Assembly (NCBI RefSeq): GCF_045689245.1
Contig: NZ_CP136865.1
Span: forward strand, 930,001-994,000
DNA length: 64,000 nt
DNA from: Congregibacter brevis
GTDB lineage: Bacteria; Pseudomonadota; Gammaproteobacteria; Pseudomonadales; Halieaceae
Direction: 5' to 3'
Position numbers and translations under genes: made by a program. The notes beneath the pieces are model-generated. The model did not search any database, was not told the DNA's origin, and saw only the letters and a list, made by a program, of their open reading frames with translations. Numbering within the stretch: the first letter of the stretch is position 1; each line of letters opens with the position of its first letter. Shown here piece by piece: positions 34,466-43,452 of the stretch.

Positions 34466-35508
34466 GACTGAGACTGTGCGCTCCTCGCGCCATTAATGAT
34501 TTCCCGTGCAATCACGGACGCATTACGCCATTGACCTTTGATGATGCGTTTCAATACGTCGAGCCAATTGCTAACTGCGCAGCGCCAGGCGTTCTGTGGG
34601 TAGTAGGTCTTCATGAAGAAGATACGACTGCGAAACATGTGTGTGTCTGAGACTAAGGAAGGGCCTCGGTTCCAGCTGCGCGAGCCAATGCTGCCGCCTT
34701 CACGGTGATACAGTCGCGCGTCCTTCGCCACGAGCAAATCAAAACGCTTTGCTGCCCGGGTGAACCAGTCAATTTCTTCGTAGTAAAGGAAGTAGGCTTC
34801 GTTCATCAGCCCCACAGTCTCCAAAAACTCGCGGGGAAGCAACATCGAACACCCGGTGAGGTAATCCAGCTGTTCTTCTATAGCGGCGATCGGAGGTAAC
34901 TCATCCTCATTCAGATAGCGCCCCTCTGACTCCATTGCACGACCGCGAACACTATCGAAACGGTTGCCCCCGATACATTGGACTACCGTGGGGTCGTCGA
35001 AGAAGTGAATAACCGACCCACACACGGCGGGACGGTGGTGCTCCCGTAACCTGGTTAGCATGTTGGCAGCGCAGGAGGATTCAACCAATGTGTCGTTGTT
35101 GAGCAGCCACAGGTGGGTCATATCATCTTGCGTACGCGCAAAGCGGAGCCCAACATTGTTTCCTGCGGCAAAGCCCAGGTTTCCGGCGTTATCCACGAGG
35201 ATCAGTTGCGCGCTGGGATCAGCTTCTCCACTTTCGGCCTGCTCTCGGCTAATGAGCTGAGTGATGGGTTTATGGAGATTTTGGTTCTGGAGGCTCGCCA
35301 GACGCGGCTGTTCCGGCTTTTCGGCAGAGATGCTGTCGCGGGACCATGCCTGGATATAATCAAGACTGTCGTCGGACGATTGGTTGTCACACACAATGAC
35401 TCGCGCACCGTCATGAATGTTCGGTAGCAGACTGTCCAGACAGGCAATACTGTCTCGCCAGCCATTCCAGTTGAGCAGAAGAATATAGACGCCGCTCAGT
35501 TTAGCCAC
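34462..35508 (-). CDS. Family 2 glycosyltransferase, rhamnosyltransferase-like
   Basis: 348 residues, cytosolic. GT-A fold: VYILLLNWNGW at the start, VIVCDNQSSDDS, then VDNAGNLGFAAGNNVGLR and the donor/metal motif LLNNDT. A later EEIDWFTRA is the usual catalytic region of this group. It adds a sugar to the lipid-linked repeat unit. Donor unknown. It overlaps the fused WecG/STAS gene by 8 nt and the polymerase gene by 4 nt. Confidence 0.92.
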   Translation of the reverse strand: MAKLSGVYILLLNWNGWRDSIACLDSLLPNIHDGARVIVCDNQSSDDSLDYIQAWSRDSISAEKPEQPRLASLQNQNLHKPITQLISREQAESGEADPSAQLILVDNAGNLGFAAGNNVGLRFARTQDDMTHLWLLNNDTLVESSCAANMLTRLREHHRPAVCGSVIHFFDDPTVVQCIGGNRFDSVRGRAMESEGRYLNEDELPPIAAIEEQLDYLTGCSMLLPREFLETVGLMNEAYFLYYEEIDWFTRAAKRFDLLVAKDARLYHREGGSIGSRSWNRGPSLVSDTHMFRSRIFFMKTYYPQNAWRCAVSNWLDVLKRIIKGQWRNASVIAREIINGARSAQSQS

Positions 35509-37096
35509 CGCGGCTCTCTCCGGTCGTACCCTCGAGACTCTCCTTGCTAATGCGCTCTAGGAGCTGTCGATCGCTGATGATTTCCGCGGTGCTCTCTATC
35601 TCCGCCATGCGCAGCATCTGCTTGATGTTGTGGCCAGCGCCGCTGAGGTACACCGCCGAGCCAGCTTCCCCTGAGTGAGTGAACAGCGGCATAAGTTCTG
35701 CAATGCCTGAGCTTTCCAGAAGGTCTACGTTGCGAAAATCGATGATGCAGTGGCGATCTCGAGCACCGTGCAACAGGCATTCTACAAAGCCGATTTCGCT
35801 GAGGGACTCACGATTCACACGACCCGACAGCATCGATAGCGTCGCGTCTTTTAGCGCATAGGACTGGCAAGTAAATGACGCAGCCCCATCACTTCGGCCG
35901 GCAAGGCTATCGATCGTGCCACCGTTATCGTTCTCTAAAAGATCCATAAGTCGGGCGGCGGTGAGTTGTCGGCGTACTTGTGTGGACATGCCCATAAGCT
36001 GAATCTGATCTCGTTGACTGTGGAGCAGACTTGCCAGATTGAACAATTCTTGTTGGGCGCTGAGCTCGATATGCTTTACCTCAGAGAAGTCGAGGATGCG
36101 TAACTCTCCGGCGTCGACTTCTTTTGCGAGATCTTCGACGACGCGTTGAAGATACTCATCGCCGACACGACGTGGCAGGGGGAGCAGAGCGATGGATTGG
36201 TCGCGAGAAGACCACAGCCGTTGCCAGGGGAGATTGTTTGTGCCGGGAAGCGTCGCTTCGCCGAACTGAAAGGTTTCCCTCACGCGCTGGAGAATTACGG
36301 GCGCCGCAAGCGCACTAAGCTTGAAAAGTCCTTTGCTGTAGCGCTTCCAAAGGCGACCTGGGTCCTGAAGAATTCGGTACACCCACTCGAGGTTCATGGC
36401 TTGCCACGCGGCCGGCGCCCGGCGAACCGTACCGATTACAAATTCGAAAGTGCCGCCCACTCCGATAGATACCGGCGTCTTAAGCTGCTTTCGATTGCGA
36501 TTGAACCAGAGCTCCTGTTTCGGATTTCCCAGGCCCACTAACAGTATGTCTGCTTTAGAAGCGTGAATTTCCTCCAGGAGCTCACGGTCGTCCTCTGCTG
36601 ACGAGGCTAAATCACGACCCGTGGTTTTTACAAAAGGCGCTGCTGTTCCCGCAATTCTTAAGCCTGGATAGCAGGCTTCGAGGACCTTTCCTGCCTCAGC
36701 GGCCACACCGGCAGCACCCCCAAGAAGGAAAATCGAAAGACCCTCCTGGGCTGCTCTTTCAGCAATTGCTGGTACGAGATCTGAGCCGCAGACGCGCTCG
36801 CGTATGGGTCTGCCCAGAAGACGGCTTAACCAAACGATAGGAAATCCATCGGCGGTAACCAGGTCTGAACTACGCAATACCTCGAGAAGCTCCGGATGGC
36901 GTGGACGGGAGAGAGCCGTACCTAAGCAGTTCACCAGGAAGTCTGCATTTAGGGTGGATACAAGACGCGCCCGCCCATCCTTCGCCGACGCCATAGCGAT
37001 GATTTTCTCCACAGCGCTGTCGAGGGTGAGATTGTCGACCGGAATACCTAAAGAATTGAAACAATCGCGTCCGGGGTTATAAGTGAGAGAGCTCAT
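35501..37096 (-). CDS. WecG/TagA/CpsF glycosyltransferase fused to two STAS domains
   Basis: 531 residues. Residues about 14-265 are a complete WecG/TagA/CpsF (GT26) enzyme: VSTLNADFLV, the catalytic-region Asp in LVTADGFPIVWLSR, IFLLGGAAGVAA and VGLGNPKQELWF. Such enzymes add the second sugar to the undecaprenyl-linked primer. GT26 proteins normally end near residue 250. Here two STAS-like modules follow: about 300-390 (LRILDFSEVKHIELSAQQEL) and 410-515 (CIIDFRNVDLLESSGIAELM). The second keeps the serine pair (Ser462/463) that is phosphorylated in SpoIIAA-type anti-anti-sigma factors. The fusion suggests that the transferase or the operon is under partner-switching control. Confidence 0.88.
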   Translation of the reverse strand: MSSLTYNPGRDCFNSLGIPVDNLTLDSAVEKIIAMASAKDGRARLVSTLNADFLVNCLGTALSRPRHPELLEVLRSSDLVTADGFPIVWLSRLLGRPIRERVCGSDLVPAIAERAAQEGLSIFLLGGAAGVAAEAGKVLEACYPGLRIAGTAAPFVKTTGRDLASSAEDDRELLEEIHASKADILLVGLGNPKQELWFNRNRKQLKTPVSIGVGGTFEFVIGTVRRAPAAWQAMNLEWVYRILQDPGRLWKRYSKGLFKLSALAAPVILQRVRETFQFGEATLPGTNNLPWQRLWSSRDQSIALLPLPRRVGDEYLQRVVEDLAKEVDAGELRILDFSEVKHIELSAQQELFNLASLLHSQRDQIQLMGMSTQVRRQLTAARLMDLLENDNGGTIDSLAGRSDGAASFTCQSYALKDATLSMLSGRVNRESLSEIGFVECLLHGARDRHCIIDFRNVDLLESSGIAELMPLFTHSGEAGSAVYLSGAGHNIKQMLRMAEIESTAEIISDRQLLERISKESLEGTTGESRGG

Positions 37097-37105
37097 GGTG
37101 ATACC

Positions 37106-38059
37106 TCAGGAAATATCTGTATTCGTGGTGTTATTTTGAAGGTGCAAGCTGCGGGCAGTTTGGAAGCTGCTCCAGAGTTGCAACAATAAGGTGATGCCTA
37201 GCACTGCGAAGGTGCTGAGCATTAATCCGACAATGCCGCCTACCACCACTTTTTTCTTTCGAGACATGTTCACGCTGCGATAGGGGCGGGCTGCTGGGTC
37301 AATAATTTCGAGCACGTATTCTTCTCGTGCATTTGCCAGCATCATGATGGCGGTTTGAGCCTCAATTAGACGATAGATCGATTTTTGGATTTCTACGACG
37401 TCAGATTCGCGGAGGGTTAACTCCAAAAAGGCTTGTTTGCGAACCACTTCTTCCTTGGTGCGGTCGCGCATGTATTCGTTAAAAGTCTGCACGTAAAGAT
37501 TTGCCCAGTCCCGCGGTAGAACAGGTTCGGGCCAGCGCATCGCGACGGTGATAATGTCCGTTTCTTCATCAACGGTGATCATGCGGATCTCATCGCGAAA
37601 ACGCGTGAAACTCTCACCAACATCGGGCGCGAAGCCATCTTTCCAGGATTGTGTTTCTTCGGACCACTTTGCAGGGTAAAAGTGGCGATAGATGTTGTGC
37701 TTGTTAAGAAAGTGCAGGGTAAAGGTGCGCGATCGCAATCTCGCCATCATGACTTCACTGTAGTTATCACGGGTGGTGCCCATGACGAAGCCGTGCTCTA
37801 CCAAGGTCAGTACTTCCGATGCTCGGCGGTCATCGGGAGACACACCACCTGGGTCCTCAATGTCCACAATACTTACCTTGGCCCCCGCTACGTAGCTATA
37901 GGGCGTGGTGAAGGAGTGGTAGGTTCCATAGGCGGCGCCCAAAATTAATCCGGCAAGCAGTAACCACTTGGCTCGAATGAGCGCATTCACAAAGGGCATG
38001 AGATCGAGATTGGCGGCGGCGGTATGCTGGGGTGCCACGACGTCGTTAGCTTGAGTCAT
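37106..38059 (-). CDS. Wzz-type chain-length determinant protein
   Basis: 317 residues from ATG 38059, which has GGAG 8 nt upstream; a GTG at 38077 overlapping the exporter stop is the alternative. Two membrane helices, about 30-50 (LLAGLILGAAYGTY) and 270-295 (VVVGGIVGLMLSTFAVLGI), flank a periplasmic coiled-coil-rich region. No Walker motif or tyrosine cluster follows, so it lacks the BY-kinase part of Wzc. It sets polysaccharide length and contacts the exporter encoded before it. The gene lies 9 nt before the GT26/STAS gene. Confidence 0.88.
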   Translation of the reverse strand: MTQANDVVAPQHTAAANLDLMPFVNALIRAKWLLLAGLILGAAYGTYHSFTTPYSYVAGAKVSIVDIEDPGGVSPDDRRASEVLTLVEHGFVMGTTRDNYSEVMMARLRSRTFTLHFLNKHNIYRHFYPAKWSEETQSWKDGFAPDVGESFTRFRDEIRMITVDEETDIITVAMRWPEPVLPRDWANLYVQTFNEYMRDRTKEEVVRKQAFLELTLRESDVVEIQKSIYRLIEAQTAIMMLANAREEYVLEIIDPAARPYRSVNMSRKKKVVVGGIVGLMLSTFAVLGITLLLQLWSSFQTARSLHLQNNTTNTDIS

Positions 38060-38073
38060 TGCAGGATCTCCGT

Positions 38074-40998
38074 TCACAGTACGATGCCGGCAAGGATTGC
38101 CGCCTGGGCAAGAGTGCTCACCCAGGACTGTGCTTTCTCGGTGGGATTCATACGATCCACGTTGATAGGAACGTAGATACGTGCGCCGGGCATAACGTTT
38201 TTCTTGGCGATGGTACGCGAGCTGCGCTTACCTTTAAGGTTGAGTACTTCGCCGTTCGCTTGAATGACGTAGGTGTGGTCGAGACGACCAAGTACGGTGG
38301 AGCCACCTGACAGTTCTACGTAATCCTTAATGCTGCGCTCTTCGTCATAAAGGTGCGATGTGGCGACATAAACCTGACCGGCGACCTGCACATGGTTAGG
38401 CATTCGCGGGACCGTGAGTTCATCACCGTTTTCCAATGCCAGTGCGTCGCGACTCCGGCAGCGCTGTACGCGATCTAGATCGACCACCATGCGGCCCGTT
38501 GCTTCGGCACGCTCAAGCTGTTGGATAACGCGCAGGGTGTCCTGCTTGCCGGCCCACTCATGAGAAGACTTCTCATCGTTGCGAAATGAGTGCGACAGTG
38601 AGAGCTCAACCATGAGGTCATCGAGCTGATCATGAAGCTCGTCCAAAGTCTCCTGTTGAATATCGAGTACCGATTGACGCGTGAACTCTGCGCCGAAGGA
38701 GTAGGCTGCCTCTGTCAGACCGCCGGCTCTTTCCAGCACCTCGCAAAGAGTTTCGTCTGGGCCAATGGCATAAACGCCGGGCTTTACGATTTCGCCACGC
38801 AGGGTCACCGACGCTGTTTCGCTCCAGCCTGTTTGCAGGCTAACAGCGAGTTGATCTCGAGGAGTGAGTACCGGGTTAATGGCGTCATCTGCATAGCGCT
38901 GCTCGAAGATGTTTTCGCTTGCTGCGCTCAAATCTCCCCGCTGTGCACGGTGTAGATCGGCGCAGAGTGTCATTAGTGCGCGTGTGTCCAGTGATTGGTG
39001 ATGCAAGCTGTCGTCGTTTTCGTTGCGACGGGACAATTGCATGCTCAAGCCATCGGCGCGGCGCGATAGGCCGCGAGCCGTGCAAAGCAGGTCACTGGCT
39101 CTCATGTCTTCAACCAACGGGTATTCTCCCGGACTCAGCACTTCGCCCAAAATACTGACGACACGCTCGACATCACCATAGCGTGCCTGATCCTTGAGAC
39201 GCTGGGTTTCATCGCCAAGGAGCTGGCTTCGAGCGCTGTCTTCACCAAGGAAGTACACGCGATCTCCTGGCATTAACACTGGGTTGGCATCGCCGCTGGG
39301 ATCTAATTGCGCAGCAGCAATACTGAACGACATTGTTTTTAAGTTAAGACTGGGAAGTTCCGTTCTGGCGATAACACCGTGGTTGTAATCGCCACCACTC
39401 TGCAGGCCACCGCCAAGCATCACGGCGTCAAGAAGACGAGCACCCTGATCAAGGGGGAATTGGCCGCTGTGGCGGATAGCGCCTCGCAGTTCGAGCAAAT
39501 TTGCTGCACGTGGGTCGGTTGCTTGGCGCGCTAGCTTCTCGCTCAGAGCGGTCAATGCGTCCGCGCGACTCTCGTTCATGCGGAACAGGCGAATACGATC
39601 GCGCGCCTGAAGTAAGTAGTCACTATCGCTACCGGGGTTCTCCAAAGACGCTCTGGGGGATAAATAGATCACAGAGCTTTGAAGGCTTCGGCGGTCTTCG
39701 CGCTCAATAAGAGCGAAGTTCATGTCGACGCCGGGCAGCAATGCGTCCGTGCCGCTGAGAAGGTTTGATACGCGCATGCCCGTCTCAAACTGGTACGCGC
39801 CGGGGCGCTCCACATGACCGTCAAGAACCACCACTGCGTCCAATCGATCTTCCAGTGGAAGTATGCGCAGCACATCTCCGGAGCGCATTTTGGTAGAGAG
39901 AATGGCTGCGGTGTCTTGTGCGGCCCCCGGGGATTGAAAGTCGATAACAGTGCGGCTACCACCCTGTCGAATGCGCTCAATAAGTGATTCGCTCAGCGAC
40001 GCAGTGGGGAGCATTCCTCCCGCCATTTCCAGCACGTCTTGCAAGCTGCTTTCGCCGCGTAGTTCGTATATTGCAGGGCGTTGAACTTCACCACCTACAT
40101 AAACAATGTCGCCGATCGCGGGAACAAAAATAGTGTCGTTGTGACGAAGGAAGGCATCGCTATCGCTCTTACCTGCGAGAAGTAGTTCGTAGAGATCAAG
40201 GCGCGTGACAATTTCGCCCCCACGAACCAATTGGATGTCACGCAGCGTTCCCGTGCCAGCAACGCCACCGGTGGTCAATAGTGCGTCGATGAGACTCGAG
40301 AGTCCGCCGATGGTGTAGATACCCGGCTGTCGCACGTCACCTGATAGGCGAACTTGAATGGTGCGCAGCTTACCCATGGTGACTACGGCGCGGGCACCGA
40401 TCATACGTTGCTCAAAACCGCTGGTAATCAGGGTTTCAGCGTCATCAAAGTTCATACCGCCTACAGTGATAGGGCCGAATTCCGGAATGAGGATCTTGCC
40501 TTCCCGGGTGACGATTAGGTTGTACTGAACGTTACGTTTGCCAAACAGTTGAATGACGATGTTGTCGCCAGGTCCGATGCGGTAGTCCGATGGCACGGGA
40601 ATACCTTCGACCGGAGCAAAGGTGCTGGGTGATCGGTTAAAGATAGAGTAACCAAATTGTTCCAGCTCATCGGTGAGAGTCTGATCCTGAGCGCTTTCTT
40701 CGAGAGACAATGCCTGCTGCTTTTCCCGAGCAAGTGCCTCCAAGCGAGACTCTTCGTCGACGACAACTTCTAAGGGGACCGAGATCGGGGTCGTCGGAAC
40801 GCTGAGAGGTTCATCTTGCCCCGCCGGCGCAGCATTGTAATAGGCGCGCTTTTGGGTGACCTGCAGAGGCTCAATGAAAGGAATGTATTCATCCTGAGCC
40901 AAAGCGGGGTTTGTGTATGCACTCGACAGAAGTACCAGTGCGGCAACGAGGCTGCCGATGGGGCGGCTGTGGCAAAGGCTGGCTGATTTATTGTTCAC
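38074..40998 (-). CDS. Very large SLBB polysaccharide export protein
   Basis: 974 residues, more than twice the length of Wza. A signal peptide ends near PALAQ (about residue 35). A polysaccharide-export domain starts at DYRIGPGDNIVIQLFG (near 140). It is followed by about seven SLBB-like repeats with the pattern G-x-V-x-x-P-G-x-Y, for example LSGDVRQPGIYTI, VGGEVQRPAIYEL, LDGHVERPGAYQF, LGEVLSPGEYPL and LRGEIVKPGVYAI. The C-terminus ends in a short hydrophobic segment (LAQAAILAGIVL). It should form the outer-membrane and periplasmic conduit for the polymer. It is first in its operon, behind a sigma-54 promoter. Confidence 0.9.
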   Translation of the reverse strand: MNNKSASLCHSRPIGSLVAALVLLSSAYTNPALAQDEYIPFIEPLQVTQKRAYYNAAPAGQDEPLSVPTTPISVPLEVVVDEESRLEALAREKQQALSLEESAQDQTLTDELEQFGYSIFNRSPSTFAPVEGIPVPSDYRIGPGDNIVIQLFGKRNVQYNLIVTREGKILIPEFGPITVGGMNFDDAETLITSGFEQRMIGARAVVTMGKLRTIQVRLSGDVRQPGIYTIGGLSSLIDALLTTGGVAGTGTLRDIQLVRGGEIVTRLDLYELLLAGKSDSDAFLRHNDTIFVPAIGDIVYVGGEVQRPAIYELRGESSLQDVLEMAGGMLPTASLSESLIERIRQGGSRTVIDFQSPGAAQDTAAILSTKMRSGDVLRILPLEDRLDAVVVLDGHVERPGAYQFETGMRVSNLLSGTDALLPGVDMNFALIEREDRRSLQSSVIYLSPRASLENPGSDSDYLLQARDRIRLFRMNESRADALTALSEKLARQATDPRAANLLELRGAIRHSGQFPLDQGARLLDAVMLGGGLQSGGDYNHGVIARTELPSLNLKTMSFSIAAAQLDPSGDANPVLMPGDRVYFLGEDSARSQLLGDETQRLKDQARYGDVERVVSILGEVLSPGEYPLVEDMRASDLLCTARGLSRRADGLSMQLSRRNENDDSLHHQSLDTRALMTLCADLHRAQRGDLSAASENIFEQRYADDAINPVLTPRDQLAVSLQTGWSETASVTLRGEIVKPGVYAIGPDETLCEVLERAGGLTEAAYSFGAEFTRQSVLDIQQETLDELHDQLDDLMVELSLSHSFRNDEKSSHEWAGKQDTLRVIQQLERAEATGRMVVDLDRVQRCRSRDALALENGDELTVPRMPNHVQVAGQVYVATSHLYDEERSIKDYVELSGGSTVLGRLDHTYVIQANGEVLNLKGKRSSRTIAKKNVMPGARIYVPINVDRMNPTEKAQSWVSTLAQAAILAGIVL

Positions 40999-41033
40999 GG
41001 CTCTGTTCTCTCAAAACTGGATACAATAACAAT

Positions 41034-41049
41034 AGCATTTGGAGTGCCA
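41034..41049 (-). promoter_or_regulatory. Sigma-54 promoter for the exporter operon
   Basis: On the minus strand this reads TGGCAC-TCCAA-ATGCT, with GG and GC at the -24 and -12 positions separated by exactly 10 nt. The -12 element lies 36 nt before the exporter start codon (40998). It is the only promoter-like signal I see in this 193-nt gap, and the fit to TGGCAC-N5-TTGCW has one mismatch. Confidence 0.8.
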
Positions 41050-41115
41050 ACTTTCGAAATGCCATAAACGTCTTAAAAAACAGTTACTTAATTACTCCAT
41101 GGTTGTTCGTCGCTC

Positions 41116-41147
41116 CCGCAACATGCAAAGTGAATTGCATATTGCGA
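41116..41147. promoter_or_regulatory. Two LuxO-type operator boxes upstream of the exporter promoter
   Basis: Two 13-nt elements of the form TTGCA-N3-TGCAA: CCGCA-ACA-TGCAA (41116-41128, two mismatches) and TTGCA-TAT-TGCGA (41135-41147, one mismatch). They lie 66-98 nt upstream of the -24 element, the normal range for a sigma-54 activator. The consensus is that of LuxO in Vibrio, quoted from memory. Binding by the regulator encoded at 31659-33086 is inferred. Confidence 0.6.
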
Positions 41148-41191
41148 GCGCCTTATTCGCAGTTTGCGAGAATCTACACTCATCAATGTCG

Positions 41192-42130
41192 TCAATTTCT
41201 TTCTTTAACGTCGTTTGGGTAGTCCTTTGCCCAGTGCGGCGGTGTTACGCCTAGCGACTCGAGCAGTTCTATATCCTTGGCAAAATGTGCTCGAAGCGCT
41301 GCTTCCGTCGCAGGCTCAAGAGGTAGCGGATCCTTTTGTTTCTGGCTGTTCCAGCGCTCATAGAGAAATCGAATGCGGCCCTGTTGCTGAGGGGGAACAA
41401 GGTTCCATAGGCCGCCGACGATAGAGCGCTCCCGAAGCCATACCCTGAGGCCGTGGGGGATTTTTGATCCGCCACCGCCCGCATGCATCACCTCTCCCAG
41501 TCCCTTGGGCTGGAAGTCGCCGGGCAGTTGGAGAAATCTGAGGACTCTTTCGAACACCATGTCGGGCTCGTCTTCCAGTTCGGTGGTGAAAAGCACTAAC
41601 AACTGATCCTTGGCAAAGTGCTCCCGATAGTTCGCCAGAATTCGTCCGTATTCACTCCATACCAGGTAAAAGTCACTTTCGGACTCATAGCCTTCGCTGT
41701 GGGAGGGCGCGAGGCCGCCACGCCCCGCAATGAGGGCTTCGGGCGTCAATCGGTCGTTCATTGCTTCGTCAAAGGAGCGTGTTTCAGTGTTGCGCCTGAC
41801 GGCCATGCGAAAGTGTGAGCGGCTACGATCGATAGGGTCACGGAGTACGGCTATCAGCTTGGTGTTTGGCATTAACGCGGCAATGCGCGCAGGTACAGGC
41901 TCGTCGGCCATGTACTGGGGGCTGGCTTTTCCCCAAAGTTTGCCGTCGGCGCCGTCGTAATACTGAGTCGCAAAGGCGGGCCAATCGTCAGCGCCGCAAT
42001 TTTCGTGGGTAAAAAATGGCACTTCTTTTTCAAGAGGCATGCTGATGCCGGGGTGCTGTCTCAATAGTTCAAAGAGTGTTGTCGTCGCACACTTTTGCGC
42101 GCCAATAATAATGAAATCCAGAGTTTTCAT
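41192..42130 (-). CDS. PAPS-dependent sulfotransferase
   Basis: 312 residues. The 5'-phosphosulfate loop is FIIIGAQKCATTTLFELL near residue 6 and the 3'-phosphate region is VLRDPIDRSRSHF. The family transfers sulfate from PAPS to a carbohydrate or other hydroxyl. The gene is the last of the five-gene minus-strand operon beginning at 45594, 2 nt after the flippase gene, so the exopolysaccharide is probably sulfated, as is common for marine polymers. Cytosolic, with no signal peptide. Confidence 0.92.
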   Translation of the reverse strand: MKTLDFIIIGAQKCATTTLFELLRQHPGISMPLEKEVPFFTHENCGADDWPAFATQYYDGADGKLWGKASPQYMADEPVPARIAALMPNTKLIAVLRDPIDRSRSHFRMAVRRNTETRSFDEAMNDRLTPEALIAGRGGLAPSHSEGYESESDFYLVWSEYGRILANYREHFAKDQLLVLFTTELEDEPDMVFERVLRFLQLPGDFQPKGLGEVMHAGGGGSKIPHGLRVWLRERSIVGGLWNLVPPQQQGRIRFLYERWNSQKQKDPLPLEPATEAALRAHFAKDIELLESLGVTPPHWAKDYPNDVKERN

Positions 42131-42132
42131 GG

Positions 42133-43452
42133 TTAGTCAGTCCCCAGACTGTTGATGTGCTTTCGCACCGCCAGGTAGCTACTGATATTGCGCAGAGCGA
42201 TTCCTGCAGCAATAGCAGCAGCAATACCGCTGGCGCCCGCATAGAGTCCCAGGGGAATCGCGAGGACAACTGTGGCGGTGCAGCTGGCGATGAGCAGGCG
42301 AAATTCGAGGTGAGCAGCGCCGCTCATGTTCAGAAGTACGCCTGACAAACCTGTAGCCGCGTTAATCAACTGCCCCCCGCACAAAAGTGCGAGTAGCGGT
42401 AACAGGCTTCCGGGACTCAGACTGAAAATCTTGGCCAAAGGTTCGGACAATGCCAGCATGATGACCGCAGCGGGTACGAAAATGGCTAAAGAGATTCGCT
42501 GGGTTGTGGCGAGTAGCGCTCTGAGTTCCTGAGGGTTCATTGCGGCGGCGGCACGTGCGAATTTGGGCCCGTAAACAGCCGACAGCAAAATGAGCAGAGT
42601 GGTGATGACATTCAGTAACTTGTGGGCGACGGCGTAACGGCCCACTTCTTCAACACTCACCAGCCAGGGCATGATCAGGAAGGGTAGTTGTAGGAACGCA
42701 ATATTCAGCAGCCCATTCAGCCAAAAGTGCATGGATTCACCGCGGACACTGATGGCTGCTTTGCCGTCGGTCTCGGTGGCCTGGCTTTCGTTGGTGGTTT
42801 CCCAGCGACGTCGTAGAGAGATCGTCATCATAGTCAGCCCGAGGAGCAGTCCCGCGACGGCGGATGAAAGGATGGCGCCCTGAGACACGGGAACAATGTC
42901 CAGTGCTATGAGGGCACAGAGCCCAAGAATCACCACGGGCATCACGGTGTTTTCCACGGTTATGGCCCACATTGCCTTGTCCAGGGCTTTCAAGGTTTCG
43001 GCGAATAAACGAGTTAATGCAAACAGTGGGGCGGAGATCACGATCGAAATCAACAGAGGGCCGGTTCTTAGCTCGAGCACAGCGGCCAGTCCTGACACTA
43101 CGAGCAGGATCACGAAGGCTCCTAGTAGCGCGCCATAAAACAGGATGGTTTTGCTGGCTTTCAGTAACCCTGCTCTAACAGCGGATCCTGAGTTTCCATT
43201 GAGTGAGTGATCCCGAAGAGCGCGGGTGGGCTCTCCCGCGCCGACTAGTTCTCCAAGGAGGCTTCCCCAGGCCATATGAAGTTGCAGCGTGCCAATACCG
43301 GCAGGCCCTGCGAGGGCGCCCACGGCAATTTGCACCGCCATTTGCGCCGCCATCCCCGTGCCGCGGCTTATCGCTAGTGCTCCGGCCTTCCACACTGCGG
43401 CAGAGAGCTTCGGTGCGGAGGGAGCCGACCTATTGGCGGCGCTATCAGGCAT
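42133..43452 (-). CDS. Wzx-type polysaccharide flippase
   Basis: 439 residues with about 12-14 membrane helices in the MATE/MVF pattern. A conserved opening of this group is GTGMAAQMAVQIAVGALAGP. It should flip undecaprenyl-linked repeat units across the inner membrane for the Wzy-type polymerase encoded at 33143. It overlaps the glycosyltransferase gene upstream by 8 nt and is followed 2 nt later by the sulfotransferase. Confidence 0.88.
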   Translation of the reverse strand: MPDSAANRSAPSAPKLSAAVWKAGALAISRGTGMAAQMAVQIAVGALAGPAGIGTLQLHMAWGSLLGELVGAGEPTRALRDHSLNGNSGSAVRAGLLKASKTILFYGALLGAFVILLVVSGLAAVLELRTGPLLISIVISAPLFALTRLFAETLKALDKAMWAITVENTVMPVVILGLCALIALDIVPVSQGAILSSAVAGLLLGLTMMTISLRRRWETTNESQATETDGKAAISVRGESMHFWLNGLLNIAFLQLPFLIMPWLVSVEEVGRYAVAHKLLNVITTLLILLSAVYGPKFARAAAAMNPQELRALLATTQRISLAIFVPAAVIMLALSEPLAKIFSLSPGSLLPLLALLCGGQLINAATGLSGVLLNMSGAAHLEFRLLIASCTATVVLAIPLGLYAGASGIAAAIAAGIALRNISSYLAVRKHINSLGTD

